From Sambucus nigra (taxonomy: Eukaryota; Streptophyta; Magnoliopsida; Dipsacales; Adoxaceae), in contig OX422208.1 in NCBI GenBank assembly GCA_949130495.1, positions 693,237,702 to 693,301,701 on the forward strand: a DNA stretch of 64,000 nucleotides. Reading direction: 5' to 3'. The position numbers and the translations under genes were made by a program. The notes below the pieces were generated by a model. The model was not told the origin of the DNA, did no database searches, and saw only the letters and a list, made by a program, of their open reading frames with translations. Each line of letters begins with the position of its first letter. The stretch's first letter is position 1. This document shows, in pieces, positions 11,018 to 21,889 of this stretch.

Positions 11018-12357
11018 GGACCAACATGCTCTTTCGAGCCACATTTAACCCAAACTCAATCTTTGAACCCGGGAAAGGTCCCAAGGAGTCTTGAAGGTCT
11101 CTGAATTAACATTCTAATAGTATTCCCCCATGTGCGATATCGATTAATGGATTGCATTCTATGACCATTTTTTAGGAAAATCTGCACGAAACTATGGCAG
11201 GTCCATTTTCATGTCTATTGGCAATGTGTCAAATGGTTAACTGTCGATTGGCAGGGCTAGGGCCATGGCATCAGAACCCCCCCTGACCCTATAAATAAAG
11301 GATAAGACCTCACTCCAAACACACACCTCAGATCCATCAGCATCACTAATCTCAATAACATTTTCTAGTAATCAACGAAGTTTCTTCATGTTAAATTCCA
11401 TTCAAGCTTACATTCTCATCCTTTTTATACCCAATTTGGTAAAATCTCATTCTCTCTCATCTAATATTCATCTCACATTCAAGGGAGTTCATCCAGGATC
11501 AAAGATCAAACTTAAAAGAATGTCCAAATCCTTCACTTTCTCCTTAAATTCCTTGTTTTTGCATTAAATACATTATGTTCATAATATAGTTTTACTTTAG
11601 TTCATAGACATTAACATATTAAATTTTAATTAGTATACTGCACATACTTTATTTTTCTGAAAAACCGAAAACAAATAAAAGAGGGTTATGCGCATAAATT
11701 CCGAATGGGACTATCCAGAACACTTTTCCAAAACTAAAACACATTTTTCTACACATGCACATATAATAAAATCCCATTAGAATCTATGGGATAAACCCAA
11801 CCCTTATGCCACATGAGAAATATGTGGACTTTGATGCCTTTATAGGCTACATAGGCATCTCGGATTAAAACTCGAGACTTGAGTACAATTTTCCCATTTT
11901 CTAATTTGTCAATTTTCCTAAATTCCCCATTTTCATATTTATCATATTCTTACATTACTATACTATTTATATTTATGATCCTTGTTAGAGTTTTATCCAA
12001 CACCTATTATCGTTCCATCATAGCGCTCAATATCACGATAAATGCTTAAAATCATATTTTATATAGAATATTTTGGGAACATTCCTATGAATGTCGTCAC
12101 TCTATCTCTTTTATGGTATGAGTTGGTTGATTTCGATCTCCATTATATATACATGAACACACACTTCATGGAGAAATAATGAAAAACAATAACACAAGCC
12201 CATGAGAGATCGAAAGGGCACGATGGGTGCCTAACACCTTCCTATTCCGTAACTTATCCCCTAAAGCCTTCAAACTATTGGTTTCATAGGCATCAGTTTG
12301 TCTTTGATGACGCTCTCTCCAGGCTACGACATGTTCTTTTTCCTATTTTGTGCAAAA
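11018..12357 (+). repeat. LTR-A of the Tat/Ogre-like element TAT-A (3' part)
   Basis: This aligns with LTR-B (26740-28818) and, inverted, with LTR-C (33685-35604): shared blocks are the GAGCCACATTTAACCC region, the motif cluster before the TATA box, the GGATCCATCA block after it, and the CCCATGAGAGATC block near the end. The upstream part of the LTR is missing here because Sire-1/Tekay-1 are inserted in it. The exact 3' boundary is uncertain by several bases. Confidence 0.8.
11190..11297 (+). promoter_or_regulatory. LTR-A promoter: GTCGATTGGCAGG motifs and TATA box
   Basis: TATAAATA at 11290-11297 is preceded by copies of a GTCGATTGGCAGG-type motif in both orientations (GGCAGGTCC, TATTGGCAATGTG, CTGTCGATTGGCAGG). 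LTR-B has the same arrangement before TATATAAG at 27621. The transcription start is inferred to lie about 30 bp further on. Confidence 0.65.
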
Positions 12358-12366
12358 TCGGCTGGC

Positions 12367-12371
12367 AACTC
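12367..12371. other. Target site duplication AACTC, left copy
   Basis: AACTC immediately left of Sire-2 is repeated at 17802-17806 immediately right of it. Removing the insert rejoins the TAT-A primer-binding region (TGGCAACTC followed by TATATCC), which matches the uninterrupted region after LTR-C. Confidence 0.92.
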
Positions 12372-13479
12372 TGAGAGTGCACTCACTTTTAATAAAGCCC
12401 TGATACCAATTTGTAAGAAGTGTGCTATAGCATAATAATGCGACTTCTCAAATAAATTAAATTTTCATTAATCCCAAATTTTAGTTTAACACATGCAACT
12501 AGGTGATTTGATAACACAAAACCAATAAGCATGCAAAGGAAACCAATATCAGGAAAAATCCCATAGGTGAAAACCTTTTATTTCATTATAATTGTAAATC
12601 GCAACTTACATGGTTACAACGAAATAGATTTTGACACACGAATACCCGCAAGTGTCGATCGGTGTCATCAGTAATAGATCCACGCGCAGCGAACCTACAA
12701 GAACCGCAGTCCAATCTTCAGCCAAAGAATACCGCAGCACTCCCTATTGACACGCAGTCAATAAGCCCAGTACCCCCCTCAAGTGGTACCTAGATCAGTA
12801 GTAGGTTACCCTTCCAATAAGAGCAAAATTGAACAAGATGTATGTTCTTGGGTTTGAAAATATTTCACCACACCATATGGGATTTTTGTGAATTTAAAGC
12901 AAAGAAGAAGCCAAAAGTGTTCTGCTGATTTCACAGTGTTTGCAGAATGAAAAGCGAGAAAGACTTATTCTGAAAAACGGAGTTGAAAAGTCCTTTAAAT
13001 AGAAGAGGCAGGTCGCTCAAACGAGATAGCGTGTCGTTTGAACGGGATAGCATGTCGTTTGAACAAGATGCAGTGTCGTTTGAACGACAACCTGCACTTC
13101 GCGCGACATGCGATGTCGTTTGAATGACAAACGGTGTCGTTCAAACGAGATGGATAAAATTAAATATTTTTCTTTTTCGTTTTCTCATTAAATGCACCAC
13201 ATCAAAAACTCCAAAAACTATATTTTTGACAAAAAACATTTAAAACTCCGCTTCAACACTTAGAAAATATTTTATGAAAAGTATCCCAATATCCTAAGTG
13301 AATAATTATGGAATAAAACATAATCTTTACCAAATTCGTCTTGTAGAAGTTACTTTGATGAAGAACTTTGATATTCGGATTCGTCTTGATGCTTGAGTGA
13401 TCTTGAATAATTTTTCGACTATTGTAGCGATATACGACATACTCTAATGTAAACAAGACTTATAAAATATGTCCTTAGA
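12372..13479 (-). repeat. 3' LTR of Sire-2 (1108 bp)
   Basis: It runs from TGAGAGTGCACTC to ATGTCCTTAGA (plus coordinates) and aligns with 16700-17801. The terminal CA at the right edge has mutated to GA. It contains a palindrome cluster at 13013-13150 and a TATA-like element beside it. Confidence 0.88.
12992..13150 (-). promoter_or_regulatory. Sire-2 LTR promoter: palindrome cluster next to TATA box
   Basis: On the minus strand five or six copies of a TGTCGTTTGAACGACA-like motif (for example 13074-13089, palindromic at 14 of 16 positions) lie directly upstream of TATTTAAAGGA at 12992-13002. The same layout is kept in the other LTR. The promoter role is inferred from this position. Confidence 0.65.
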
Positions 13480-15578
13480 AATCACCCCCTATGTCTATGC
13501 CGGTACAAAATAAAAACAATTCAAATTATCAAAATTCCTATACAAATCTAATACAATCCGATGAACCCAAAAATGAAAAGGTACTCGAAATGCTAGTCTT
13601 CAAGCTTTTCTTAAAAAATCTTCATCAATCTTCAAAAACTTTTCTCATCAGGATGTGCAACATAATGATATTCACTTTTGTACCTACACACATGAGATAA
13701 AACAAATACCTTCATGACGCATCAAGCTCGAAATGATATAAGAATAAATCAATGTAATCAAATCTCCCCCATAATGCAAAACTCCCCCATAATTCGTTCT
13801 CCCCCTTTTTATTTGTCCGAAATATACAAGGAAAAGAATAAAGAATCAAAACATGGAGTGTCATGACAAGCAAAACAAATATGGATCAAACTATGTGCAT
13901 GTAGAGGAAATATTCAAAAAATCCACAAACTGTTTTTGATTTTTCAATTTTTCAAATAAAAAATTTACAAAAATCACACTATGAATAACATTAAGACAAC
14001 CAAATAATGGATATGGAATGAATGGGTGTGAACAAATTCAATAAGTAATAAAATTGAATCAAGCGTATGTGCACGATTCATAAGTGTATTCCTATCGATT
14101 GAACATAAAAAATATCCTTAGGTAAAAATTGTTGAATTTAGATGATATCAACTAAATCAAATCAACAAATAAAAGCCTAAGTGATTTTCACACCAATAAC
14201 GTCCAGAACTATTTAGTGCAATTTTAAGAAATTTTCAAAGGACGTGCAAACCCATTGATTACTTTCCAACGAAACTCCCTCATATATAATAGAGTAATTT
14301 TTATATCTAATGAGGTACTAAATTCTGAACTTAGAGAAAGCCTATTAGCCCAAATTGTTGGCATATATCATCTTTTTATTGCCTTAATTTTTTTGTGCGA
14401 GTTCTTTTCAAATGATGGCTTTCACACAGAGTCAATTTTACACTCTCGTATCCCTTTCACGTGTCATTCATCATTTTTTCAAATTTAAACAAATTCCTTA
14501 CGGGCAATAGTTTTTACATGCACTACTTTTATTACTCTCGTATTATTGCACTTGGTTCATTTTAAGGATAGGACTGAGATGAAAACACTCGACTAACATG
14601 TGATAAATAAGTAAAATAATCAAACAAATCCATGCATGTATGCATTAAAGGAAATAATGAGTTAAACATGTAAGAAGTTTCAACTAATAACATCTCAATG
14701 ACTCCAAACATTGTAAAGCACATGGATGGCATGCTATATTGTCTCAAAACACTATCAAATTGTCACATGGATAAATGGAATGAAATAATGACTTGGTCAT
14801 CCTAAGAGTCGATCCATAAACTGTGTAAACAAAATACAAAACTCTTTTTAACTTTTTCAAAAAAATTATCAAAATAAAATCTTTTCATATTTTACAAAAT
14901 ATTTTCAAAAAAATAAATAAATACAAACATGGTACACACTAGAAATAGGCATAATAGTGGTATGAGCATCCTCCTATGCTAGAAAACAGTAAATCACACA
15001 AAGAATAATCAATTTAAGAAGGTGTGACTAAACGAACCATGCAATGTTAGCAATTAAGCATTAAAACCAGGAATGACTGCATATAATCTGTCGAAAGCAA
15101 CCCAACAATACCAAATAATGTAACCAAAGAACACAAGGGACTGCAAAAAAAATGGTCAATGTCAACCAGGTCACTCGAACGAGACAACCTGTCATTCAAA
15201 CGACATAACATCTCATAAGAAAGATTCGCGGGAGATCATAAATCTCTCCAACAAAAACTTATTTCGTTTGAACGAGGAAACAAAATTTTCATGAATTCCC
15301 CTGATTATTAAATGTTGTTGCCCATTGAAAAAAATTCCAGAAAATAATACCTAGCAGGTACTGGCAGGTCCAAAATAGTGCAAAAATAGTAGTTAAACTA
15401 ATAAAACAATGTAAGGTACTATAAATTGAGTCATAACACTAGTAAGAGTATATCATAAAGCACACCTAGAGTATGGAAAAAATCAACACAATCAACCAAA
15501 CAATCTCACATGGGGTGAATCACGTGGAAGCAAACGAGAGTCGTGAACAATTAAACCATAAGCCTCTAAATCCTTTTT
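13480..15578 (-). other. Sire-2 internal non-coding region with repeated polypurine tracts
   Basis: No credible coding sequence is visible. On the minus strand G-runs preceded by purines occur at 13483-13489 (adjacent to the 3' LTR), 13765-13770, 13782-13788 and 13799-13805. This is the repeated polypurine signature reported for Sireviruses. A further group of CGAACGAG/TCAAACGAC motifs is at 15170-15280. Pol would be expected between gag and this region, so it has been deleted. Confidence 0.65.
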
Positions 15579-16611
15579 CTAACCCCAATAGATTTGTAAG
15601 GACAAGTAAGGGTTTGATGAATCGAATTTATTCTTTTTATTAACCTTCTTAGGTCCATTTAAAATTTTGTGACAGAAACACCTAAGATGAGCTTGCCTAC
15701 CGCAATGTGTGCAAGTGTAAATCGAGCGGTGAATGTTACCTAAAGGTGGTCCTCTCCTCAAATTCCTAGGTAGCGCTCTCCTCAAATTCCTAGGTGTCTC
15801 TCGCTTGACAACTCTCAGTTCCTCTATCTTAACAACCCTAGGAGGATTTCTCACATGTGTGGGGTTGGCTTTTGGAATGGGTGCGACGCTCTCATCAAAG
15901 CCTATAACACCCCTATCCTCCTTAATTTGGACAGTCCCTAAAATTTTATCTAACTTTTCTTACCGAGACAACAAATCAAATTTTACCTTGCTTGATTCTC
16001 TCAAACTCTTATCAGTCTCATGTATCCTAGACTCGAGTAAACGTCTATAATCCTCAAACTCTAAAAGTTCCTTTTTTATAGCCTCCTTCCCCCTCGAAGA
16101 CTATCTCTCTCTCCCTCGACATATCCTAACTTCTCTTTCAAAATTTTCTTACGTGCCCTAAGTTCTTCAACTATAACGTCATTATCATTTTTAAGGCACG
16201 CTCTTTTAATTGAGCTTTTAATTTCAAATTTTCTTTCATTATTTTCAAAGCTTCATCATAAAGTTCATTAAAAGCCGTTTGCAAGTTACGCTCATCTACA
16301 CTTACATCCTCACTATCATCACCCTCACTATCATCACTAATCACACGGGTGGGAAGCTCTCACCTATAAGCATCAAAAAATTCTTCTTTCGAATCACTAT
16401 CACTGAGGGTAGAAATATAAAATGACGGCTTATTCAATTTCTTCCTTAAATTTGTGGGACACTCATCTATCGTGTGACTAACACCCTCAGAACCCGAACA
16501 CCTTTTAGGATCGTTTTCAATGGAAGATTTAAAACAAAAGTTCTTGTCAATTTTCCAATTATACTTTTCAAATAGTTGACATCGAAAATCATCAAAACCA
16601 TCATAAGCCAT
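15579..16611 (-). pseudogene. Sire-2 gag remnant
   Basis: Minus-strand fragments in several frames. At 16360-16611 a degraded knuckle (GVSHTIDECP) is followed by an acidic Ser/Asp stretch (STLSDSDSKEE) typical of Sirevirus Gag. Next comes Lys/Glu/Leu-rich, coiled-coil-like sequence, then at 15579-15854 a basic region and a second knuckle (CTHCGRQAHLRCFCHK). Stops and frame changes separate the pieces. The capsid N-terminus is not recognised. The order matches Sirevirus Gag, and nothing resembling integrase follows. Confidence 0.7.
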
Positions 16612-16684
16612 ATTTAAGAAGGAAAAAAAAATTCAAACCGGTTTTGAAAAATTAGGATAACAACACAGTAACTTAATGCAACCT

Positions 16685-16696
16685 GCTTTGATACCA
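16685..16696 (-). other. Primer-binding site of Sire-2 (initiator Met tRNA type)
   Basis: The minus strand reads TGGTATCAAAGC three bases from the 5' LTR edge at 16700. A decayed look-alike inside the LTR near 16725 (and near 12400 in the left copy) is part of the LTR and not a second PBS. Confidence 0.82.
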
Positions 16697-16699
16697 ATT

Positions 16700-17801
16700 T
16701 GAGACTGCATTCAATTTTAATAAAGCTCTAATACCAATTTTTAAGAAGTGTGCTATAGTGAAATAATATGACTTATCAAATAAATCCAATTTTAATTAAA
16801 CCCAAATTTTAGTTAAAACCCTAACACATGCAACTAGGTGATTTGATAACATAAAATCAATAACCATGCAAAAGAAACCAATATCAGGAAAAATCCCCCA
16901 AGGGGAAAACCTTTTATTTTATTATAATTGTAAATCGCAACTTACTCGGTTACAACGAAATAGATTTTGACACACGAATATCCGCAGGTGTCGGTCGGTG
17001 TCGTCGGTAATAGATCCACGCGCAGCAAACCTACGAGAACCACAGTTCTATCTTCAACCAAGGAATACCGCAACACTCCCTATTGATACACAATCAATCA
17101 ACCCAGTACCTCCCGCAAGTTGTACCTAGATTAGTAGTAGGTTACCCTCGCTACAAGAGCAAACTTGAACAAGATGTATGTTCTTGGGTTCCAAAACCAT
17201 TCACCACATCATATGGGATCTTTGTGAATTGAAAACAGAGTAGAAGCCAAAAGTGTTCTGCTGATTTCACAGAGTTTGCAGAATGAAAAACAAGAAAGAC
17301 TTCTTCTAAAAAATAGGGTTGAAGAGTCCTTTAAATAAAATACTTAAGGCGACAGGTTGCTCAAACGAGATAGCATGTCGTTTGAACGAGATGTGGTGTC
17401 GTTTGAACGACAGCTTGCACTTCGCGCGACATGTAATGTCATTTGAATGACATACGTTGTCACTCGAACGAGATGGATAAAATTCAATATTTTTCTTTTT
17501 CTTTTTCTCGTTAAATGCACCGCCTCAAAAACTCCAAAAATTATATTTTTGACGAAAAAATTTTAAAGCTCCGCTTCAACACTTAGAAAATATTTTGTGA
17601 AAAATATCCCGATATCCTTAGTAAATAATTATGGAGTAAAGCATAATATTGACCAGATTTGTCTTGAAAAACCTCCTTTGATGAAGAACTTTGATATTCG
17701 AATCCACCTTGATGCTTGAATGATCTTGAATAATTCTTCGAGGTTTTAGCTGTATACGACATACTCTAATGTAAACATGGCTTATAAAATATGTCCATAC
17801 A
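16700..17801 (-). repeat. 5' LTR of Sire-2 (1102 bp)
   Basis: This is the partner of 12372-13479. It has the palindrome cluster at about 17355-17480 and the TATA-like TTTATTTAAAGGA near 17325-17338 on the minus strand. It ends in ATACA, followed by the AACTC duplication. Confidence 0.88.
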
Positions 17802-17806
17802 AACTC
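17802..17806. other. Target site duplication AACTC, right copy
   Basis: Identical to 12367-12371. TAT-A internal sequence resumes here (TATATCCTTACATTCACC). Confidence 0.92.
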
Positions 17807-18565
17807 TATATCCTTACATTCACCCCACACTGACAACGATCAAGGCATTCCTATATCGAAAGAGGGCATGGGAAATTTTTATCCCTTATTTTCTTTCCCC
17901 GACCCCCGTTCTTAGGAAGAAGGAGAGAGGAGAGAGAGAAAGAGGGAGGACACATGTAAATCTAGATGGCCACACCACCGATGAAGTCAGTTTAGATGAT
18001 GTCATCCAGATCATGATAGACTTGTTCCAATGGACCGACAAAATCTGTAGTGTGTTCTAACTACTCGATGCTTTGAAACTACAAGGGCAGTTAGCCCCTT
18101 AACTTACACATATCCCCATTGAGTGGGAGGATCTGTACGAAGAGGCCATTGAGGTTATATAATGTATTGACTTCTCGTGGAAGGATAACATCATTGCGAC
18201 CGGATGGGGGATGAATTTTATATTTTAGATGAAGAACCAAGCCTAGAAAAGACTCCGTATATATGGAATGATATCGTTTGAAGATCTTCTAGGAGAGATC
18301 AACAAAGTGGCTGAACAGTTTGAGATAGATGAAGAAACATGATTTATGTTTTCTCTCTTATCTGTGTACCATATGACTAGATATGGGAGGCACTACTAGA
18401 GTCTGAACCTCAATCAAGAATGATCGATAAAAGAGAAGTATTGTCGAGAAACTCCGTATGCCAAAAATGACCACCGGGGAAAGCAAGATCCTCGATCAGT
18501 TGAAGAAAACATAGGAGAACATCACTTTGTGGTGACTTATGTCTTCTAAAGTTCACTGAAATGCC
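17807..18565 (+). pseudogene. TAT-A 5' UTR and gag remnant
   Basis: A purine-rich leader (GGAGAGAGGAGAGAGAGAAA near 17920) is followed by short open stretches with many stops. Position between the PBS region and protease implies gag, but no capsid motif is clear enough to name. Function is assigned by position only. Confidence 0.4.
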
Positions 18566-19060
18566 TTGATTAAATTGATTACTGGTCCCACTGTCCCTCC
18601 TTCTACCACTCTAGAAGAATTCGTGAACTTAGTTGGGTCTTTAACCTTTAATAGAATGCTTTTCTTCTATGTGGAAAAAATCCTTAAGTTTGGTCCCAAT
18701 AATAACTATTCTCTCAGTATCACTATCGAGGTGATGGGGAAGACAGTCCCACTTTCTCTCATCGACGATGTATCAACACTTAATATTTTACCATTAAGGA
18801 CCCTTAACTTCTTGGATTTGAAAGTAAGTGATCTTCCTCCAACTTATGCTGCAGTGAGTGATTATGACAATACTCATCGAGAAGTGATGGGATCCCAAAC
18901 GCTTATAATAGGGCTTGGTCTTATAAATGCCATTAAGGAATTCCAAGTCATTGACATACTTTCTTATTTTAGTCTACCGCTTGGTAGAGGATGACTTCAC
19001 ATCATCAGGGGAATATCTTCCTCTCTCCATCAGAAACTAAAGTTTTTCACCAAGGGGTAG
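18566..19060 (+). pseudogene. TAT-A aspartic protease
   Basis: The 142-codon frame (18566-18994) reads like Tat/Ogre protease: GKTVPLSLIDD (active-site region), LNILPLRTL, YDNTHREVMGS, EFQVIDI and an LLGRPW-like end that breaks at 18994. The frame then continues past a stop with SSSLHQKLKF, also typical of the family. The canonical D-S/T-G triad appears as an altered IDDVST, so activity is doubtful. Confidence 0.75.
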
Positions 19061-20099
19061 GTCATCACCTTCTTGGGCGACGATGATAACATTGAAAATG
19101 TGAGCACCAGTAACCCAGTACTAGATATACAACTTGGGTAAAATGACATGCTTATGTCTTATTTTTGAGTCCAACCACTTCCACTATCAACATGGGATGA
19201 TTTTAAAGATAGAGAATGTCCATAGCATAACCCTCACGATAATGTCAACCTGATACATATGTTCAAGAGTATCCACTTCATGATCGAACTAGGGATAGTA
19301 CAATGACAACAGGGGATACTAGAATGCATAGTGCTGAAGAATGACATTCCTCCATGTGCCCTTGGATATCAACAATCATCAAGGGATCTCAAAATTCTCC
19401 GCTGACCTCCGTTGAAGAGAAGGTTGGAAAGTGCCAAAACTATCACAAGGTATTCCTTGAATGGGAGATTCATAAAAAAGGGTGAAGATTTTCCCTTGTA
19501 TAGTTTCCCTAAACCGTGATATGATCAAGAGGTTACAAAAATGTAGCCAAGAATGGAGATCTTCTTCTAAGACAGTTACTTCTGGGTCAAAGACTCCCAG
19601 CATCATGTGAAACCACTCATTGATAATACTCCCACTATTATCAAGGTTTTTGAAGGAAGTGACTTCGAGGATTCTTTCTACTTGCAAAAATTGGGGCTAA
19701 GACTCTGCATGATCCATTCATGCACTACATCATCGGAACCATCCATCCTGATCAAATTTGTTGATACACCTCTCCTAACCAAGAATGTTATGACAGTTCC
19801 ACCCGCTTAAATGCAACCCAACCTAGATGTTTATCCTATTTCTTCTTCTTTTATTGTTCCTCCTTGTTTTGATAAGAATGTAATCAAGACCTCATTCCAC
19901 AAGGTTCTCAATGTTGTTTTTCCAAAGAATGAAATAAACAAAGATTTTGAGTATCTTATTGTGCCTTACATTATTTGTCTTGATTCTAATCAAACTCTTG
20001 ATAATGATGATTTTGCAAATGGACAATTCTTAACTGATTTTAATAAGATTAATAAAAAATAACATAACCTCATTCAAGTTCATGAAGACAAAACTATCT
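18995..20099 (+). other. TAT-A spacer between protease and RT
   Basis: Apart from the tail of the protease there is no recognisable domain. The stretch is full of stops in all frames. An open frame at 19811-20062 has no motif I can name. In Tat elements this is the linker between PR and RT. Confidence 0.45.
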
Positions 20100-20880
20100 T
20101 TATCAATCTCGGTTCTAGTAGCCAATTACGAGAGATTATGATAGGGTCCACCCTTGATGCGCATGAGTGTACGCAACTCGAGGAATTACTAAGGGAATTT
20201 ATGGATATCTTTGCATGGTCTTACGAAGACATGCCCGGTATTGATCCCAAAATAGCTCAGCACGAGATTCCAATACTTCCAGAAGGGAAATCGCTCAAAT
20301 AGAAACTACGAAAGGTCCTCACTGAATGGTTGCTCAAGGTTAAGGAATAGGTGGTCAAACAGTTAAACATATGCTTTATCGGAGTAATCGAATATCCCAC
20401 ATGGTTAGCCAACATCATCCCATGCTAAAATTAGGAGGAAATGTTTTCATGTGTGTTGACTATCGAGATTTGAATAGAGCCTCTCCAATGGATGGTTACC
20501 TGCTACCCAATATTGACATTATTGTGTAAAACATGACCAGTCACACTCTCAAGTCATTCATGGATGGTTTTACCGAATACAATCAGATCAAGATGAACCC
20601 TAATCATCAAGAAAATACTGCATTCATCACCCTTTGGGGAACCTTATGTTATAAAGTCATGCCATTCTGTCTAAAAAATGTAGGGGCTACCTACCAAAGG
20701 GCTGCCAAAACCATCTTGCATGATCTGATACATAAATAAGTCGAGGTCTATGTGGATGATATGGTTATCAAGTCTAAGACTCGGGAAGGTCATGTTGCCA
20801 CTCTTCGAAAGTTCTTCAAATGATTACGGAAATACCAGATGCGATTTAACCCATATAATTATTTTTTGGCATTACCAAAG
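20100..20880 (+). pseudogene. TAT-A reverse transcriptase
   Basis: Recognisable blocks in order: FAWSYEDMPGIDP (about 20210), a degraded CVDYRDLN region (about 20450), FITLWGTLCYKVMPF (about 20630), NVGATYQRA (about 20690) and the intact catalytic YVDD box (TATGTGGATGAT, 20749-20760). Many stops and frame changes intervene. The motifs are those of Tat-lineage RT. Confidence 0.85.
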
Positions 20881-21260
20881 GAAAGCTCTTGGGATTCATG
20901 GTTAACGAGAAGGAGATTGAAGCACATCCTAATAAACTGATCATAACTTGGTCTCCCCCTACTCTTATACTTGATCATAATGGACACCGCAACTGAGGCT
21001 TTGCTAGCATAATACATTGAAGAATCTCGAAAAGAGAAGGCCAGTTACTTGCCAGTCGCAAATTGGTTGGGTACGAATTCAACTACAATGCTTTAGAGAA
21101 AGGACGTGTCACCCTTATTTGGGTCACTAAAAAATTACAGCATTACATGCTCGCTTTTCCCATCAGACTAGCGTCCCAAATGGATCCTATCAAATACCTG
21201 CTGGAGAAACATGTCCTATCTAGCATAATGGCCCAGTGGTTAATGTTGTTAACCTGAGTT
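20881..21260 (+). pseudogene. TAT-A RNase H, degraded
   Basis: RT connection and RNase H of the Ty3/gypsy type. Only the segment near 21063-21257 (NYNALEKG, LQHYMLAFP, DPIKYLLEK) is readable. It is truncated relative to the family and carries frame breaks. Confidence 0.65.
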
Positions 21261-21288
21261 TAATATTTTATATGTTATGTAGAACGCC

Positions 21289-21830
21289 ATGAAACGGAGA
21301 TCTATATCTAACCACTTTGATAATTATCCTGTGGAAGAAACTTGCATTTGGATCTCTAAATTCTCGGATGAAGACATCCTTTGCACCTCTCAGGAAGACC
21401 TCCGGTGGCAAATGTTCTTTGATGGCACAACATTGCAAATAAGAAAGGATACAAAATTGGGATTCTCTTGATCTCCCCTGATGACTCTCATACTCCCATT
21501 ACCATCAAGTTATATTTTCCCTGCACTAACAACGTGACCGAATGCGAGGGATGCACTGCAGCCCTCAAAGTCACTCTCAAGAAAGGAATCCAATTCTTGG
21601 ATGTCTACGGGGCTTCAACCCTCATCATTGGCCAGGTCCTTAGAATATGGAAAGTCAAGGAAGAGAAGATCCTACCCTTCCACTCCTACCTAGAAGAACT
21701 GGTCTCCTAGTTCTAAGACATAACTTTCCATTACTTACCCTGAGGAAGGAACATCTTGGCAGATGCCCTTACTACCTTGGCCTTCATGGTCGACATGACC
21801 GAGGGAATACATATGGCCCCTTTCCTAGTC
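21289..21830 (+). pseudogene. TAT-A additional archaeal-type RNase H (aRNH)
   Basis: A second RNase H domain specific to Tat/Ogre-type elements. WQMFFDGTT (about 21408) starts the fold. ISPDDSHTPI, FPCTNNVTECEGC, IQFLDVYG and WKVKEEKILPFHSYLEEL follow in an adjacent frame, then an ADAL.TLA-like segment near 21760. The acidic Glu expected in NNVAEYEA appears as NNVTECEG, so one position is preserved and its context altered. Two frame changes are visible. Confidence 0.75.
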
Positions 21831-21889
21831 TGAACAAAAGCTAAACCAACCCACGACTATCACATTGAGCTCTTAACAAAAGAGGATCC

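Larger units (their letters stand above)
12372..17801 (-). mobile_element. Sire-2: non-autonomous Sirevirus (Ty1/copia), pol deleted
   Basis: Two 1.1 kb LTRs (12372-13479 and 16700-17801) flank 3.2 kb. Edges are defined by the 5-bp duplication AACTC. On the minus strand: 5' LTR, PBS matching initiator tRNA-Met (TGGTATCAAAGC), gag with two zinc-knuckle regions in Sirevirus style, no RT or integrase, a non-coding stretch with several polypurine tracts, 3' LTR. Repeated polypurine tracts and palindrome-rich LTRs are known Sirevirus traits. It would need proteins from a full-length relative to move. Confidence 0.85.

Noticed and set aside
12400..12425. PBS-like TGATACCAATT beside TGTAAGAAGTG as LTR edge of Sire-2
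   Set aside because: It occurs at the same place in both LTRs (also 16728-16745). The true edge is 40 bp further left, where the AACTC duplication and a better PBS are found.
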